Below are positions 7,437 through 16,295 of a stretch of 41,083 nt of DNA, in pieces. This DNA is from JBEKIK01 sp050013075 (GTDB lineage: Bacteria > Planctomycetota > Planctomycetia > Pirellulales > Thermoguttaceae). The translations under genes and the position numbers were made by a program. Position 1 is the first letter of the stretch. Each line of letters begins with the position of its first letter. The stretch covers positions 1 to 41,083 of the forward strand of contig JBEKFZ010000032.1 of the NCBI GenBank assembly GCA_050013075.1. The letters run 5' to 3'. Under the pieces are notes generated by a model. It was not told the origin of the DNA, searched no databases, and was given only the letters and a program-made list of their open reading frames with translations.

Positions 7437-10294
7437 ACCGGGCAATTTTCTGGCGGTTATTGTGGAAGGAATACCGGCTGCAACGGGCGTTCTGGATCGC
7501 CATGGCGGTGCTGGCCGTGATGCTGATAGTGTTGGTCCGGCAATTCAACGATCGCGTGGAAGAGCGCAATCTGTGGTTTTTTTACATCGCTTTTGCAACG
7601 CCGGTGTTTTATGTGCTGGGGTGTGCATCGACGACGTTCGCCGGCGAGTACGACGCTGAAACTTATGAATTTCAGCGATCGTTGCCCGTAACGGCAATGC
7701 AAGTTTTTTGGAGCAAAATCGCCCTTGCATTACTGAGCACCTTTGCGATGTTCGTCTTATTGAGTATTTTGGCTTTTTGCCTGGCCGGCGGACGGTTGCC
7801 CATGGAAAAACAGGTTACTATATGGGAGATGCGAATCTGGGATACGCTGGTGATTGCCTGCATGGGCACCTGGTTATACCTGGTTTGGGGCGTATTTTTT
7901 TCGCTAATTCTGAAACGGCCGTTGCTGGCGGCCATCGTCAGCGTGACTGTTGCTTCCATGGGTTCTTACGTGATTGCCGGGATAATGCAAATCTCATTTC
8001 CAAGTAAGTCATTCTTGCCCATGCACTTGTTTGTTGTTTTGAGCATTTTGGTGGCCATTGTGAATATCTTTCTTGGTCGGAGATGGTTCAAAGATAAAGT
8101 GCGGCCGATATTTGGTATAAACCTACCCATAATAAATGTGGGGATCAAACCAAGAAGCAAGTCAAAGACGCTTAAGGAGTATATGTCTAGTTCCAACTTC
8201 TGGACTATACTGCGACGGCTTACATGGCAGCATTGGCGGCAATCCCGTTGGCTGGCAATTGTCTTTTTGGTGATGTTGGCGCCCTTGATTTTAATGCTTA
8301 TCCAACTCTGGTTGATAAATAAATATTCGCAATTCGGCATTAATCCACATCAAGATTGGGTGCAATTTTGTTTCAGCATTTCCATCCCATTGGCTTTGGC
8401 CATGCCGCCGCTTGTCGGTTCCTTTACATTTCTGGCCGATCAGAGACAAAGGAGTTTGCGTTTTTATGCCGAGCGGGGCATCGGTTCGCGGATGGTTTGG
8501 TTTAGCCGATTGTGGCCTTGGCTTATTATTATCGTTCCATTCTGCTTGGTTGTTATTTTAGCATCTCTTTCCAACAACATTTTTTTCGATCTTGTCAAGA
8601 ATCGGCGTTGGCAAGAAAACTGGTTTGGGATTTCCTCATACATATTACTTTTATTCGGATACCCAATGTTGGGTTTATGCGTGGGGCAGTTTTGTTCCAT
8701 GTTTTTCCGCAGCGGTTTTCTGGCCGGACTGTTTAGCCTGATTATCACGGCCCTTATCACGGGCTGGGCGGCTTATATGTGGGCATGCGGGATAAACTTA
8801 TTGTGGTCCGTACTGCCGATACCGGCGATATTGCTGCTGGCAACCTGGCTGCGGGCGCCGGATTGGATTCTTAAGCGCAACACATTTGGCTCGTGGCTGC
8901 GGCCGGGATTGGTATTGGCCGTGCCGACTATCGTTTTATTGACGGTTGTGCCGCTTTATCGAGTTTACCAGATCCCGGCCGTCGATCCCGGCTTTTCAAT
9001 CTCGGAATTTGAGCGCCCGCTAACGCCCGAAGAACAGGCGACACGAAGGCTTTTCGAAAAAGCCGACGATCTGTTTGATCGGAAACTATGGAATGAAATA
9101 GAGGATGAGAAGTGGGAAGCAATCCAGAAAAAGGCGGAGGAAGAAGGGAAAGTACCCGTTTGGACAGATGACACAATTCCAAAGGCATTATCTGCCAAGG
9201 AAATCAGTTTGGTCCAGGCAAATCAAGAAGTGATTTCCCTTTTAATCGAAGCCAGCAAAGGGGCGGAAAGGATCGCTTCTTATCCTTTTACGGCAGAAAG
9301 ACGTTTTGGATTTACTATTGGAATGACGAACTTTTTAATCTATAGCGCAATGATGCTGGAATCCGATGGACAATTAGACGCGGCTTTAGAAAGATATCTG
9401 TCAGCCATTCGAATTTCAAAACAATTTGACTCTATACGGAATTTCGGTGATGATCTCGAAAGTCGTGTTTACGAACAGTTGCCGTTTTGGGCAAATCAAA
9501 GCGGTCAGACCCCCGAGCGGATCAAGAATGCCATTAAGCAAGTCGAAAAACTCACGGCCGACATGCCCACGGGAGAGGCGGAAATTCAATATCGTTACAT
9601 TGGGTCCAGGGAATCTATCTGCGAGGGTATGTATAATCTACCGATTATGCAAAACCCTTTCTTTTTTTTAGAGCGGCTTCCCTGGGAACGCGCCCGGGCG
9701 CTACGGTTGTTAAATTTGATCACGCACCAAGATCTGCAATCCGTTCGCCGTGCCGTGGAGGATATAAAGGCAGGCAAGCCTATTGATGTTCTCTCGCACA
9801 AAGAGGAATATCCATATTACTTATATGGAACGGAAATATTTAGCGAACATGTCTGGCGAATGGATTTTTCTATTAATCGTGAATATGCCGACATGGAAAA
9901 TAATCGCCGTGCGACACGGATCGTTTTGGCTTTGCAGGCTTGGAAACTCGAACACGGCGGCTACCCGAAAACCCTGGATGAATTGGTCGGGCCGTATTTC
10001 GAGAAATTGCCCAAGGACTCGTTTTCCGGCGAACCTTATCAATACTTTCCCGAGGGCGTGAAAGACTGGATGAGTGGTCAGGGGATGAATTTTGAATTGT
10101 TATCGCCCGGAAAAGGTAAGCCTCTTATTTGGAGCACCGGTATTATGCTAAAGTTAAAATCAAGCGAAGCTCAATTCTTCAATAAATACTGGATTTACGA
10201 TCCTCTCCAAATTAATAATGAAGGCGAACCTTGGCGAGATCCCACATCGTTGTACGATATCTTATCGCACGGACGATGTTTCTTGGTGCCGTAG
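7433..10294 (+). CDS. large ABC-2-like permease with C-terminal soluble domain
   Basis: This 953-residue protein has three parts. Residues ~1-215 form one six-helix permease-like half (WRLLWKEYRLQRAFWIAM at the start). Residues ~255-510 form a second half with a similar opening (LRRLTWQHWRQSRWLAIV) and a last helix near 490-510. Residues ~511-953 form a long, mostly hydrophilic C-terminal domain. Within it, around 825-870, the stretch RIVLALQAWKLEHGGYPKTLDELV followed by LPKDSFSGEPYQYFP (given in pieces) resembles a segment seen at the end of pseudopilin-like planctomycete proteins. A full transporter would thus be one such permease with two ATPase copies. The overlap with the ATPase gene shows coupling. 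The role of the soluble domain is unknown. Confidence 0.85.
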   Translation: MNRAIFWRLLWKEYRLQRAFWIAMAVLAVMLIVLVRQFNDRVEERNLWFFYIAFATPVFYVLGCASTTFAGEYDAETYEFQRSLPVTAMQVFWSKIALALLSTFAMFVLLSILAFCLAGGRLPMEKQVTIWEMRIWDTLVIACMGTWLYLVWGVFFSLILKRPLLAAIVSVTVASMGSYVIAGIMQISFPSKSFLPMHLFVVLSILVAIVNIFLGRRWFKDKVRPIFGINLPIINVGIKPRSKSKTLKEYMSSSNFWTILRRLTWQHWRQSRWLAIVFLVMLAPLILMLIQLWLINKYSQFGINPHQDWVQFCFSISIPLALAMPPLVGSFTFLADQRQRSLRFYAERGIGSRMVWFSRLWPWLIIIVPFCLVVILASLSNNIFFDLVKNRRWQENWFGISSYILLLFGYPMLGLCVGQFCSMFFRSGFLAGLFSLIITALITGWAAYMWACGINLLWSVLPIPAILLLATWLRAPDWILKRNTFGSWLRPGLVLAVPTIVLLTVVPLYRVYQIPAVDPGFSISEFERPLTPEEQATRRLFEKADDLFDRKLWNEIEDEKWEAIQKKAEEEGKVPVWTDDTIPKALSAKEISLVQANQEVISLLIEASKGAERIASYPFTAERRFGFTIGMTNFLIYSAMMLESDGQLDAALERYLSAIRISKQFDSIRNFGDDLESRVYEQLPFWANQSGQTPERIKNAIKQVEKLTADMPTGEAEIQYRYIGSRESICEGMYNLPIMQNPFFFLERLPWERARALRLLNLITHQDLQSVRRAVEDIKAGKPIDVLSHKEEYPYYLYGTEIFSEHVWRMDFSINREYADMENNRRATRIVLALQAWKLEHGGYPKTLDELVGPYFEKLPKDSFSGEPYQYFPEGVKDWMSGQGMNFELLSPGKGKPLIWSTGIMLKLKSSEAQFFNKYWIYDPLQINNEGEPWRDPTSLYDILSHGRCFLVP

Positions 10295-10305
10295 GCTTTT
10301 AACCG

Positions 10306-10392
10306 GGAGGACAGGCATTCTTGCCTGTCGTTTTTGAACAGGAGGACAGGAATTTTTGCCTGTCGTTTCCGTGCCAGACAGGAATGTCTGGC
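10306..10392 (+). repeat. dispersed GGAGGACAGG hairpin repeats
   Basis: Two 25-nt copies (10306-10330 and 10341-10365) share GGAGGACAGG and TGCCTGTCG, each able to fold into an ACAGGCA/TGCCTGT-type hairpin. A third hairpin (GCCAGACA / TGTCTGGC, 10373-10392) follows. They fill the gap between two convergent genes and may serve as a bidirectional transcription stop or be a REP-like family. Confidence 0.65.
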
Positions 10393-10417
10393 CTCCTGGT
10401 TTGGATAGAAAACTTTT

Positions 10418-11617
10418 TTATTGCGGATATTTCGCGCGATCCTGGATTTGGATTTGCAGTGTGAGCGTTTCGCGATTGCGGAAAACCAACACCGGCACGG
10501 TCGCGCCTACTTCGGTCATGCTGACCACGTTTACCAGTTGGGCATCTTCGTCGATGGGGATATGGTTGAATTCGAGGATAATGTCGCCGGGCTGGAGTTT
10601 GGCGGCCTCGGCGGGCGTGCGGGGCGAAATGGCGTTTATTTTTGCGCCCATCAGGCGGGGCAGACCGGCCTCGGCGGCCGCTTCAGGCCCGAATCTGGAG
10701 TTCAACTGCACCCCTATATAGCCCCGGGTTACCTTGCCGGTTTCGATGAGCTGCCCGGCAACGAACATGAACATATTAATGGGAATGGCGAATCCGCAAC
10801 CCTCGTTCACCCCGGAACTGCTGGCGATGGCGGTGTTGATGCCGATAATTTCTCCGTGCAGATTGACCAGCGGCCCGCCGCTGTTGCCCGGATTGATGGC
10901 GGCGTCGGTCTGCAAAAAATCCTGATTTCTGAAATTGGTTTCACCGTTTTGGGAGTTACTTTCGCCCAACTTCAGATTCCGCCGGCCTTTGCCGCTGATA
11001 ATGCCGTGCGTAAACGACTGGTTCAGCCCGAAGGGGCTGCCCATGGCCAGGACAAAGTCGCCGATTTCCAGCTTGTCGCTGTCGCCCAGCGGGGCGGCGA
11101 CCAGGTCGGGCCCGGATACCGCCAAAACCGCGACGTCCGACTCTTCGTCGTTCCAGGCTTTATCGGGCGCAATGCGGCGTCCGTCGGCCAAATCGATTTT
11201 AATGGCGCTAAGCGGGGTGTCGCGAATGACGTGCCGATTGGTCAGTATGTAGAATTTTTCTTTCCATTTGATAATTACGCCGGAGCCGTCCTCTTGGATC
11301 GTATGTCTGCGGGTGGCATCGGGCCCGCGCTGCGATTCGATAAACACCACCGAGGGGCCGACCAGTTTGGCCACGGTCTTCATGGCGGCCGCTTGGGCCT
11401 CCAACGCCGGCAACTGCCGTTGGAGTTCCTGCCGCAATTCGGCTTCCCTTTCCGGCGTGAGGATTTTGGCGTGTTCCAATGACGCCGGAATCGTATTTTG
11501 GGCCGGCAGCCGCACAGGGAAAAACAAGAGCGGCAATATCGCTATAAAAACGATATATAAAAGTGTGCGGTGGGCAGTGGGCAGTGGGCAGTTGGCAGTG
11601 GACATGAGCCGTGGCAT
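10418..11617 (-). CDS. HtrA/DegP-like trypsin-family serine protease with one PDZ domain
   Basis: A 399-residue protein with a hydrophobic N-terminal segment (about residues 18-36) that is a signal or membrane anchor, a trypsin-like domain and one PDZ domain (~295-390, RGYIGVQL then LQPGDIILEFN). The catalytic triad is complete: His129 (TNRHVI), Asp161 (ESDVAVL), Ser246 (NPGNSGGPL). HtrA proteases degrade or refold damaged periplasmic proteins. Family members often have two PDZ domains; here there is one. The first ~16 residues are read from a 7-nt tandem repeat (11567-11602). ATG codons at 11617 and 11605 are both possible starts. Confidence 0.9.
   Translation of the reverse strand: MPRLMSTANCPLPTAHRTLLYIVFIAILPLLFFPVRLPAQNTIPASLEHAKILTPEREAELRQELQRQLPALEAQAAAMKTVAKLVGPSVVFIESQRGPDATRRHTIQEDGSGVIIKWKEKFYILTNRHVIRDTPLSAIKIDLADGRRIAPDKAWNDEESDVAVLAVSGPDLVAAPLGDSDKLEIGDFVLAMGSPFGLNQSFTHGIISGKGRRNLKLGESNSQNGETNFRNQDFLQTDAAINPGNSGGPLVNLHGEIIGINTAIASSSGVNEGCGFAIPINMFMFVAGQLIETGKVTRGYIGVQLNSRFGPEAAAEAGLPRLMGAKINAISPRTPAEAAKLQPGDIILEFNHIPIDEDAQLVNVVSMTEVGATVPVLVFRNRETLTLQIQIQDRAKYPQ
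11567..11602. repeat. heptamer tandem array at the htrA-like gene start
   Basis: Units of gggcagt and close variants are repeated about five times on the plus strand. The array lies inside the first codons of the protease gene, so it encodes the Pro/Ala/Thr-rich residues ahead of the membrane segment. Confidence 0.75.
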
Positions 11618-11632
11618 GGTTTTAGGACATGA

Positions 11633-11660
11633 AAGCCCACGAATTGCAATCCGTGGGCTT
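11633..11660. repeat. 9-bp stem hairpin between dksA-like and protease genes
   Basis: AAGCCCACG (11633-11641) pairs with CGTGGGCTT (11652-11660) around a 10-nt loop. It lies just downstream of the DksA-like stop and upstream of the protease start. On the minus strand it is followed only by TTTC, so it is a weak terminator at best; similar hairpins occur as REP elements. Confidence 0.5.
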
Positions 11661-11745
11661 AAGCTGATTTATCTAACCGACGAAAACGGGGATTTTATAG
11701 GCTTTCCCCTTACTAGCCTAAGTATACCTTCCACGGAAGGCAAGA

Positions 11746-12195
11746 TCAAGAAACATCGATCTCGATGTCGTTGATCGACAATTCCGCATCGTTGCCGGGC
11801 ATGTCCAGCAATCGGCTCCAATCGACCTCCGAAGCAGACGCGGCGCCCTGTCGTTCCATCTCCCTTTGGCATTTAATGCAATACGTGGCATAAGGCAGGG
11901 CATGCAAACGGGCCATGGGGATGTGTGTCGCGCAACCTTCGCAGAGGCCGAACTGACCTTCATGCATCCGCTCCAGGGCGTACTCGATGCGGGCAAGTTC
12001 GCGGCTTTCCACTTCGGCAAGTTGGGAACTGATTTCGTCCTGGACCGAATCCAGGGCGGCGTCGACCAAGTCGCCCGAGGCCTGCGCATTCAGCTCCCTC
12101 AACAAACTCAGGTCCCCAGCCAGTGCCTTGCGCAAGGCGTCGCGTCGCTTCATCAGGATCTGGCGCAGGGTCAAAATAGCGTCTTTGCGGCTCAT
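11746..12195 (-). CDS. DksA/TraR-type zinc-finger regulator
   Basis: A 149-residue protein. Residues 1-75 form a helical coiled-coil hairpin. The C-terminal part holds a four-Cys zinc finger, C85-x2-C88 (LCEGCATHI) and C106-x2-C109 (YCIKCQREME). DksA-family proteins bind in the secondary channel of RNA polymerase and tune initiation, often with ppGpp. The DxxDxA tip motif of true DksA is not obvious; DAALDSVQDE near residue 45 lies in roughly the right area. I therefore call it DksA/TraR-type, not DksA. The ATG start is clear. The protease gene follows in the same direction about 130 nt downstream. Confidence 0.85.
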   Translation of the reverse strand: MSRKDAILTLRQILMKRRDALRKALAGDLSLLRELNAQASGDLVDAALDSVQDEISSQLAEVESRELARIEYALERMHEGQFGLCEGCATHIPMARLHALPYATYCIKCQREMERQGAASASEVDWSRLLDMPGNDAELSINDIEIDVS

Positions 12196-12718
12196 AGGAC
12201 TTTACCTCGGTGTCCGATCCTGGCCGCACTGAAGGTTGCCCCCCTTCAGACAAGCCTTGTCGAACTCTCCTCTTGTTTCCAACACTGGGTTATGAGACTG
12301 GCGCTACCCAGACAAAACTTTGAAAAAGCCACTGAATAGTAGCAACCAAATCATACTACGCATATCGCCCTTGTGCGAGCTAAAAATATTTTTTGTTTTT
12401 TTACCTGGGACCATCACCGGTAGATTGCCATAAATCATTATTTGTCAATAACTTAAGAATCAACTTTGTGACGCATCCAAGCCCCACCTGAATGTGTAGA
12501 TGCAAATCGCTCAATAGGACACTCATCGAGCATGAAAAATGCCCTTTGTATTTCCATTTAACTAGCTGTTTTTTGTTGCATCCAAAGTCGCTATCGGATA
12601 ATCGTCAAAACCAACAAAGATATACAGCCGTTTTTCGTTAAACTCTACTTACTCCATTTTAATCATCATTCCCATTTTGACTGCCCTATTGCCGTAAGCT
12701 AAATGCAGGTGAGATGTT
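12196..12718. other. AT-rich intergenic region, no gene seen
   Basis: This 520-nt divergent spacer between the DksA-like and FHA genes has no open frame with coding character. It must hold the promoters of both, but no convincing -35/-10 pair stands out. Confidence 0.5.
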
Positions 12719-14929
12719 ATGAAATTATTTTGCCCGCTAGGTGTAACACCATTGGGGCATATCGATATATTCAATTTAGAAGAAAACGAGGTCATAAAAA
12801 TGGTCACGGGCACTGTTAATCCCAGTGTTTTGGGTTCGGCTTTGAATGATCTGGTACTGCGAATTCGTGGATCAAACCATAATGGGCAGGTGCTCCGGCT
12901 AAGATCGGCCAAGTGTACGATCGGGTGCGGAGAGAATTGCACGCTTAGATTGTGCGGGCCGGGCGTGGATCAGGTTAATTGCCTGATTCTCCGCGGTCCC
13001 AACGGCGCTGTAATCCGCCGCTGGTCGCCCGACACCCGACTTAACGGACGGACGTTTACCAAAGCGCCTTTATCCGCCGGCGACCGATTGAGCGTCGGAT
13101 GGCTGGAATTGGAGGTCGTAGCCACGGGCGAAATCGCCGCCCCTTCGCCCGGCGCCGATGCGTTTTACGCGGATCAATTTCAAGAATATCCGACGCCGGC
13201 CGAGTCGACGAAAGAGTCCGTGTTGAAATTGCAGTCGGAACAACTCGACGCGCGTAAGTGCCAACTCATCCAGGAGGAAAAATCACTTGATCTGCGGGCA
13301 AAACAGTTAGAAGACGCCGCAACGGCATTGCGGGCGGAGCAAAATAAATTCGAAGAAGAACGCCGCCAGTGGGAAGAACGCCGCCAATGGGAAGATCTTC
13401 ACAACGCCTCGCTTTCGGCCGAATTGCAGCAGCTCGAAGCCCGTAAGAGCCAACTCCTCCAGGTGGAAAAATCCCTTGATCTGCGGAGTAAACAATCAGA
13501 GGAAACCGCAACGGCATTGCGGGCGGAGCAAAACAAATTCGAAGAAGAACGCCGCCAGTGGGAAGAGCTTCGCAGCACCACGCTTTCGGCGGAATCGCGG
13601 CAACGGGCAGCCGCGGAGGAGGAACAGCTTGCCAGACTCAATGCCCAACGGGCCGAACTGGAGTCCCAGCGGCAAACCTGGATTTTACAGCAACAACAAT
13701 GGCGGGCCGAACAGGAACTCTCGCAACGGCTACTTCAAGATCGCCAACGGCAATGCGATGATCGCAAAGCGGAACTCGACGCCCAGGCGGCGGAACTTGA
13801 AAACAAGGCCGCTGAATTGAAAAAACAATCGGCTGAACTCCCGGCCCAATCGGCCGACCTTCAAACCCGCTCGGCGGCAGTGGATTCAATGCTGTTAAAA
13901 TTGGAAACCGATCGCAACCAATGGGAAGAATCGTGCAGGGCTAAGGAAAAAACCCTCGCCTCGCGAGAAGAAGAGGCGGACCAAAAGGCCGCCCAACTGG
14001 AAATCCTGCAAGCACGGTTCCAGGCGGAAAAGCAAAATTGGGAACAGCAACTTGCCCGGCAGCAGCGCGATCGCGAGCTTTGGGAAGCCCAGCGGACCGA
14101 ACAAGCGACGTCCGAAGAGCTTTCCCCAACCGGCGAATCACCCGCTGTCGAGGACTCCCGGCCGCCTCAAACCGATAAATCGCCGGAGGATTCCGATGAT
14201 TTCCGTCGTCGTTTAGGTCATGATACAGACAAGTCGGAGGAGACGGATAGTTCCGCGGCCGACGAGACCACCGACGGCGGCTCTCCCGAGCACGCTTTGG
14301 CGCATGAGGAAGAATCGGTCGATGATTACATGGCCCGCCTGATGCAGCGAATTCGCAGCACGCAGGGCGAGTTGGTTTACGGCGCGGATAATCCTTACGC
14401 CTCGACCTCGAGCCGGCAGGACACGGCGCCGTCGCCACTGGAAACGGCGCCTTCTCCGCCGGCAACACCCATTCCCACATTAGCCCAACGCGGCAAGCCG
14501 ATGGAACTTATGCCCCATACCGTAGCGCCGGAAAAGCAAGTCGATATCACCGTGCTCCGCGACCTGGCCAAATACTCCGTGCAAAACGCGCTGGGCACTT
14601 ACGACCGGCGGCAAATGATGCGCGTTATGTATTCAAAACTGGCGGTAGCCCTGCTGGGCGGGTTCACCGGCTTGGGACTCCTCTGTGTTTGGCAAATGTG
14701 GTTTCCCAACAGCCTCACGTTTTTTTCGGCGATGATGAGTTTCGTCGTGGCCCTCGTCTGGGGCGCCCAATATGTCGTACTGACCATTCAATTGCTCGTT
14801 AGCGGGTCGGACAAACTCGATCCAACACAATCATTCCCTTCCAAAGAAGAGGAAAGAAAATCGTCGAGCGAGCATGACGCAATATCCGGGATTGCCGGTA
14901 AAGATTATGATGGGAAGGATGAGGGATGA
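12719..14929 (+). CDS. FHA-like, long coiled-coil, C-terminally membrane-anchored protein
   Basis: A 736-residue protein. Residues ~45-134 resemble a forkhead-associated domain (LRLRSAKCTIGCGENCTL, LNGRTF, LSAGDRLSVGWLELEVV), but the usual GR and SRxH phosphothreonine-binding residues are changed (GC, DQVN), so binding to phosphothreonine is doubtful. Residues ~160-460 are an unbroken Glu/Gln/Arg-rich coiled coil with internal duplications. A Pro/Ser-rich linker follows. Two hydrophobic segments near 640-695 anchor it in the membrane, and a charged tail ends in KDEG, read from a 7-nt repeat. ATG at 12719 gives the longest form; an ATG at 12800 is an alternative. A scaffold role is a guess. 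It stands alone between divergent and convergent neighbours. Confidence 0.8.
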   Translation: MKLFCPLGVTPLGHIDIFNLEENEVIKMVTGTVNPSVLGSALNDLVLRIRGSNHNGQVLRLRSAKCTIGCGENCTLRLCGPGVDQVNCLILRGPNGAVIRRWSPDTRLNGRTFTKAPLSAGDRLSVGWLELEVVATGEIAAPSPGADAFYADQFQEYPTPAESTKESVLKLQSEQLDARKCQLIQEEKSLDLRAKQLEDAATALRAEQNKFEEERRQWEERRQWEDLHNASLSAELQQLEARKSQLLQVEKSLDLRSKQSEETATALRAEQNKFEEERRQWEELRSTTLSAESRQRAAAEEEQLARLNAQRAELESQRQTWILQQQQWRAEQELSQRLLQDRQRQCDDRKAELDAQAAELENKAAELKKQSAELPAQSADLQTRSAAVDSMLLKLETDRNQWEESCRAKEKTLASREEEADQKAAQLEILQARFQAEKQNWEQQLARQQRDRELWEAQRTEQATSEELSPTGESPAVEDSRPPQTDKSPEDSDDFRRRLGHDTDKSEETDSSAADETTDGGSPEHALAHEEESVDDYMARLMQRIRSTQGELVYGADNPYASTSSRQDTAPSPLETAPSPPATPIPTLAQRGKPMELMPHTVAPEKQVDITVLRDLAKYSVQNALGTYDRRQMMRVMYSKLAVALLGGFTGLGLLCVWQMWFPNSLTFFSAMMSFVVALVWGAQYVVLTIQLLVSGSDKLDPTQSFPSKEEERKSSSEHDAISGIAGKDYDGKDEG
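13242..13600 (+). repeat. internal 189-nt duplication in the coiled coil
   Basis: Segments starting at 13242 and 13431 align over about 170 nt, including identical blocks (aacggcattgcgggcggagc). The first copy also contains an 18-nt duplication (RRQWEE/RRQWED). The period is a multiple of 3, so the frame is kept. Confidence 0.8.
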
Positions 14930-14946
14930 AGGATGAAGGATGAAAA
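14916..14946 (+). repeat. GGATGAA heptamer array at the end of the FHA gene
   Basis: About four units of ggatgaa. The array supplies the last codons (KDEG) and the TGA of the FHA protein gene. Its inverse (ttcatcc units) lies at 15088-15120 at the end of the convergent isomerase gene. Confidence 0.85.
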
Positions 14947-15087
14947 GGGCGATAGCAGAGAGACAACAACAGACCGGGTGAAAGATTATTGTAAACTATT
15001 TAACGATGAGTGATGAATGCTCCCCCATTTCGTAATGAAAACTGATTACCGTCAACCACCTATAGGCTATAGACTCCGACCTTTTTT

Positions 15088-15120
15088 CTTCATCCCTCAC
15101 CCTTCATCCTTCATCCTTTT
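15088..15120 (-). repeat. GGATGAA heptamer array at the end of the isomerase gene
   Basis: Read on the minus strand, units of ggatgaa/gggtgag encode the last residues (MKDEG) and the stop of the isomerase. Together with 14916-14946 it forms an inverted pair that could fold across the 140-nt spacer. Confidence 0.85.
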
Positions 15121-16125
15121 CTTAGCGGCCTTGATGTCGGCAAAATCGCGAAGATGGTAAGCGATGCCCGCCGAGTCCAGCACTCGGCACAGTCCGCCGA
15201 GGGCGACGCCCATTCCGTCCGGTCCGCTAAAGCCGCCGAATTGTCCGCCGCCTTTTAGGTGCGGCTCCAGGTCCAAGAACACGCCCGGCACTCCGCGGCG
15301 GCGGAGCTTCTTTTCCAATGTCGGCAACATGCCCGCGAAATCGCGAAAAATCTTTTCGTATCCGCCGTGGCCCATATCGGCCGGTACAAAGTGCTCCAAG
15401 GCGTCTTCATCCACGTGTCCCGCCTTTTGCACCGCTCTCGGATGCCGGTAATCCTTGACGTGCATCCAGCCCAGTCCCGGTTTCATGGCCAGATATTGCC
15501 GATAAACTTCCGCCGCCGAATAGCCTTGAGTAATGATGTTTCCCGCATCGAACACCAGCACCATGGCCGGATGATCGACCCGTTGGTGGATCTCGGCAAG
15601 AAGCGGGCCGGTCGAACCGATCAGATTCGCTTCAACCTCCAGGCCGAAAGTCAAATCGGCGCGGTGGCAGGTCTCGGCGATCTGCCCTAATTGATCGGCC
15701 GCCTGCGAAATATAATCGCGCGGATCGGATCCCTTGGGATGATAAAAAGAAAAACCGCGAATCAGCTTTGTATCAAAGGCCCGGGCCAACCGGCAGGCTT
15801 TTTTTACCTCGCGGTTAAGGTACTTTTTAAAAGGCACGAAAATATTCTTGGTACCGTCATCGACGTCCTTTAACTTCACCTTGCCGATGGGCGAGCCGAT
15901 CGAGGAGACCTTCAAGCCGTATTCGTCTTGCAGGCGGCGGATTTTTTGAATTTCCGAGGCAGTCAGTCGCATCACGTTCTTAATGCCCGAGCCGATGTCG
16001 ATAAATCGGATGCTGTAGTATTGCAGACCCAGGGCGGCAAAGGCGGCAAACTGCTCGACGGCCGTCTTGTGATTGGCCGCTTCATCGGCAAATCCGGAAA
16101 GTATCACGCGGGGCGGATCGGGCAT
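15097..16125 (-). CDS. sugar phosphate isomerase/epimerase (TIM-barrel, AP endonuclease 2 family)
   Basis: A 342-residue protein of the xylose-isomerase-like TIM-barrel family. Visible metal-site strands include FGLEVEANLIGS (Glu ligand), VLVFDAGNI (Asp), GWMHVKDYRHP (His/Asp) and the late VFLDLEPHL (Glu). Such proteins interconvert keto/aldo sugars or epimerise sugar derivatives, usually with a divalent metal; the substrate cannot be told. Planctomycetes carry many paralogues. It is the last gene of a minus-strand group with queF and a second isomerase. Its C-terminus MKDEG comes from the heptamer array. Confidence 0.85.
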   Translation of the reverse strand: MPDPPRVILSGFADEAANHKTAVEQFAAFAALGLQYYSIRFIDIGSGIKNVMRLTASEIQKIRRLQDEYGLKVSSIGSPIGKVKLKDVDDGTKNIFVPFKKYLNREVKKACRLARAFDTKLIRGFSFYHPKGSDPRDYISQAADQLGQIAETCHRADLTFGLEVEANLIGSTGPLLAEIHQRVDHPAMVLVFDAGNIITQGYSAAEVYRQYLAMKPGLGWMHVKDYRHPRAVQKAGHVDEDALEHFVPADMGHGGYEKIFRDFAGMLPTLEKKLRRRGVPGVFLDLEPHLKGGGQFGGFSGPDGMGVALGGLCRVLDSAGIAYHLRDFADIKAAKKRMKDEG

Positions 16126-16136
16126 TTTCGATGCTC

Positions 16137-16184
16137 GGTTTTCAGTTTACAGTTCACGGTTTACAGTTCGCAGTTTTCGGTTCA
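16137..16184. repeat. cagttta/cagttca heptamer array
   Basis: Variants of cagttta, cagttca and cggttta in tandem between queF and the isomerase gene. It is the same unit type as at 4573-4590. Confidence 0.7.
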
Positions 16185-16265
16185 TTATTCTGCGTTCTGC
16201 CTAATTTCGTCATTCATGATTCAACATCTCCCCGTCCACTATCCCCTGTTTCCTGTCCGCTTTTT

Positions 16266-16295
16266 TCATCCTTCATCCTTCATCCTTCATCCTTC
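16266..16295 (-). repeat. GGATGAA heptamer array at the end of queF
   Basis: Four exact ggatgaa units on the minus strand. They supply the last residues (KDEG) and the TGA of QueF. Confidence 0.85.

Noticed and set aside
10421..11482. 353-codon open frame on the plus strand
   Set aside because: It is antisense to the HtrA-like protease, whose catalytic triad and PDZ domain are unmistakable; the plus frame is open because of GC-rich codons.
11633..11660. strong terminator for the DksA-like gene
   Set aside because: The stem is good but there is no T-run on either side; listed only as a hairpin.
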